Shown here piece by piece: positions 62,822 to 64,000 of a DNA stretch of 64,000 nt (the stretch's first letter is position 1; each line of letters starts with the position of its first letter). The stretch lies in the NCBI RefSeq assembly GCF_009932355.1, contig NZ_LEKU01000020.1:14867-78866 (forward strand), written 5' to 3'. The position numbers and the translations under genes are program-made. Origin of the DNA: Riemerella anatipestifer_E (lineage in GTDB: Bacteria > Bacteroidota > Bacteroidia > Flavobacteriales > Weeksellaceae). Below the pieces are notes generated by a model. That model was not told the DNA's origin. It ran no database searches and saw only the letters and a program-made list of their open reading frames with translations.

Positions 62822-63733
62822 ATGGTAATTGAGCAAATATTTAGGCTAAAGTATATAGAAGAATTTTTGAAAAGACGAAAAGATAGAGGAGCGTCTTACC
62901 AAGAGATTTTTGAATACTTATCCAAACGCTTTATAAATGAAGATTTAGATTTAAGTTTTACCAATCGTACTTTCCTCAGAGATAAAAAACTAATTGAAAA
63001 ATTATCAGGAATAAATATTAGCTATGATAAAAATAAAAAAGTCTATATTATTTCTGATGAAGAACCAGAAGAATATTTTGAATCGTTGTTATTGTTAAAT
63101 GCGTACCGCTCCTCAAAAAAGAATGCAGATATTTTGCTCTTCGAAAATCGTTCACCTAGAGGTATTACCGAAAATCTTGAAGATTTACTAAATGCAATTA
63201 ACAAACATAAAATCATTAGCTTTAAACATTATAGCTTATGGAATAATGATGAAATTCCCAAACTGAAAAAAATAAAACCTTACGCTCTTAAAGAATTTAG
63301 ATACCGTTGGTATGTCTTAGGTCAAGCCTATGACGATGGTAAAACTTCCAAAGAAATTACAGCGTATGGCTTAGATAGGATAAGCGATTTAGAAGTATCT
63401 TCCTCCTCATTTGTTCCTGAAATTATAGACATAGAAAACCTTTATAAAGACTCCTTCGGTATTGTGTTGCCTAACGGAATACCTCCCGAGAAAATAATCC
63501 TTTCTTTTGATAAGCAACAGGGTAGTTATGTTAAAAGACTACCTATACATCATTCTCAAAAAGTGGAGAAGGAAACGGATACAGAAACCATCATCAGTGT
63601 ATTTCTAGTTCCTACCTACGATTTTTGGCAAGAAATTTTATCATATGGTAAAAGAGTAAAAGTACTACAACCAAAATCTTTTGTAGATATTATTAAAAGC
63701 CAATTGAAAGAATCATTGGCAAACTATACTTAG
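62822..63733 (+). CDS. WYL-domain transcriptional regulator
   Basis: A 303-residue regulator: an N-terminal winged-helix-like region (RLKYIEEFLKRRKDRGASYQEIFEYL, with NRTFLRDKKLIEKL) followed by the WYL domain with the typical YALKEFRYRWYVLGQAYD and GLDRISDLEV, and a C-terminal WCX-like part. WYL proteins often repress anti-phage or stress loci and sense nucleic-acid-like ligands. It probably controls the two matching operators near the RNA ligase gene and its own promoter; inference. Confidence 0.88.
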   Translation: MVIEQIFRLKYIEEFLKRRKDRGASYQEIFEYLSKRFINEDLDLSFTNRTFLRDKKLIEKLSGINISYDKNKKVYIISDEEPEEYFESLLLLNAYRSSKKNADILLFENRSPRGITENLEDLLNAINKHKIISFKHYSLWNNDEIPKLKKIKPYALKEFRYRWYVLGQAYDDGKTSKEITAYGLDRISDLEVSSSSFVPEIIDIENLYKDSFGIVLPNGIPPEKIILSFDKQQGSYVKRLPIHHSQKVEKETDTETIISVFLVPTYDFWQEILSYGKRVKVLQPKSFVDIIKSQLKESLANYT

Positions 63734-64000
63734 TCTTAGATTATAATCTAAAAATTGTCATATATTATTATAAGGTGGATTATATACATCTAGATTCTAT
63801 TGGAAATTTTTTCATTTTGTATATCAATCGATTATATATTATGGATAAAAAAAGGATATAAAACATTTGGAGTTAATGGCAAAGAATTTATATTTTTGCA
63901 CCCTCGATAAGAGAGAATAGGAGTGGATTGATTAGAAGAGATTAAATACTTAGTAGTAATAAACCTAAGAATAAGAGGTGCATTATGAGGGGGTGTTTAG
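63734..64000 (+). promoter_or_regulatory. Intergenic region with strong promoter at the right edge
   Basis: TTTG (63866-63869), 21-nt spacer, TATTTTTG (63891-63898): a full promoter reading out of the window. The roughly 100 nt after it are A/G-rich, with an ATG at 63985 opening MRGCL...; I see no complete gene. The rest (63734-63865) is AT-rich with nothing recognised. Confidence 0.6.

Overview
The window looks like chromosomal DNA of an AT-rich Bacteroidota member, most likely Flavobacteriia (Weeksellaceae; Riemerella- or Chryseobacterium-like; the genus is inference). Pointers are: a SusC/SusD pair; a Bacteroidota-type HU-related protein; a DUF3467 protein; flavobacterial-style RecA, PyrG, RpoB and RpoC; genes without Shine-Dalgarno sequences; and many promoters of the form TTG-N19/20-TAnnTTTG typical of this phylum. 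I saw no rRNA, tRNA, CRISPR array, transposase or integrase.

Layout. 1-14.1 kb is core: dinB (cut by the left edge), recA, pyrG, yidC, rnhB, a SusC/SusD nutrient-uptake pair, argS and mtaB. 14.2-17.4 kb is the first copy of an unusual module: promoter, a structured noncoding leader with a (CA)9 tract and an intrinsic terminator, a HU-HIG-like DNA-binding protein, a spacer with competing hairpins, and a secreted adhesin-like protein. 17.4-22.7 kb carries an SDR reductase, an M16 protease and dihydroorotase. 22.8-31.5 kb is a tightly packed surface-polysaccharide operon (acyltransferase 3, four glycosyltransferases, MBOAT plus SGNH-like pair, hexapeptide acetyltransferase). 31.6-37 kb holds carbonic anhydrase, a SulP transporter, a PAP2 phosphatase, a GNAT-like protein and pth. 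37.1-39.7 kb is the second copy of the module, inverted, with both protein genes frameshifted but the noncoding leader well conserved. 40-48.6 kb is rpoB-rpoC-DUF3467 with its own promoter. 48.7-58.3 kb has a TonB receptor, an ABC-F protein, a small porin, upp, a PaaG-like crotonase, yicC-gmk-(NadA-like)-folB, gcvH and a VanZ-like protein. 58.3-63.7 kb is accessory: a structured RNA with terminator, three small or unknown genes, DUF1232, a uracil-DNA-glycosylase-like protein, an RNA ligase, a PLD-family protein and a WYL regulator.

Most interesting are two things. (1) The duplicated leader-RNA/HU/adhesin module: both leaders keep the same stems, end in the same terminator, and have a CA-rich 5' tract complementary to the GU-rich terminator loop; the HU-adhesin spacer of each copy can form mutually exclusive hairpins although the spacer sequences differ. 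(2) A likely WYL-controlled accessory locus: an inverted repeat close to ACGACA-TATTT-TGTCGT lies exactly 10 nt upstream of the -7 box of both the WYL gene and the RNA-ligase gene, with a third copy near the structured RNA at 58.6 kb.

Functions of the accessory genes are inferred from motifs read by eye; no database search was possible.
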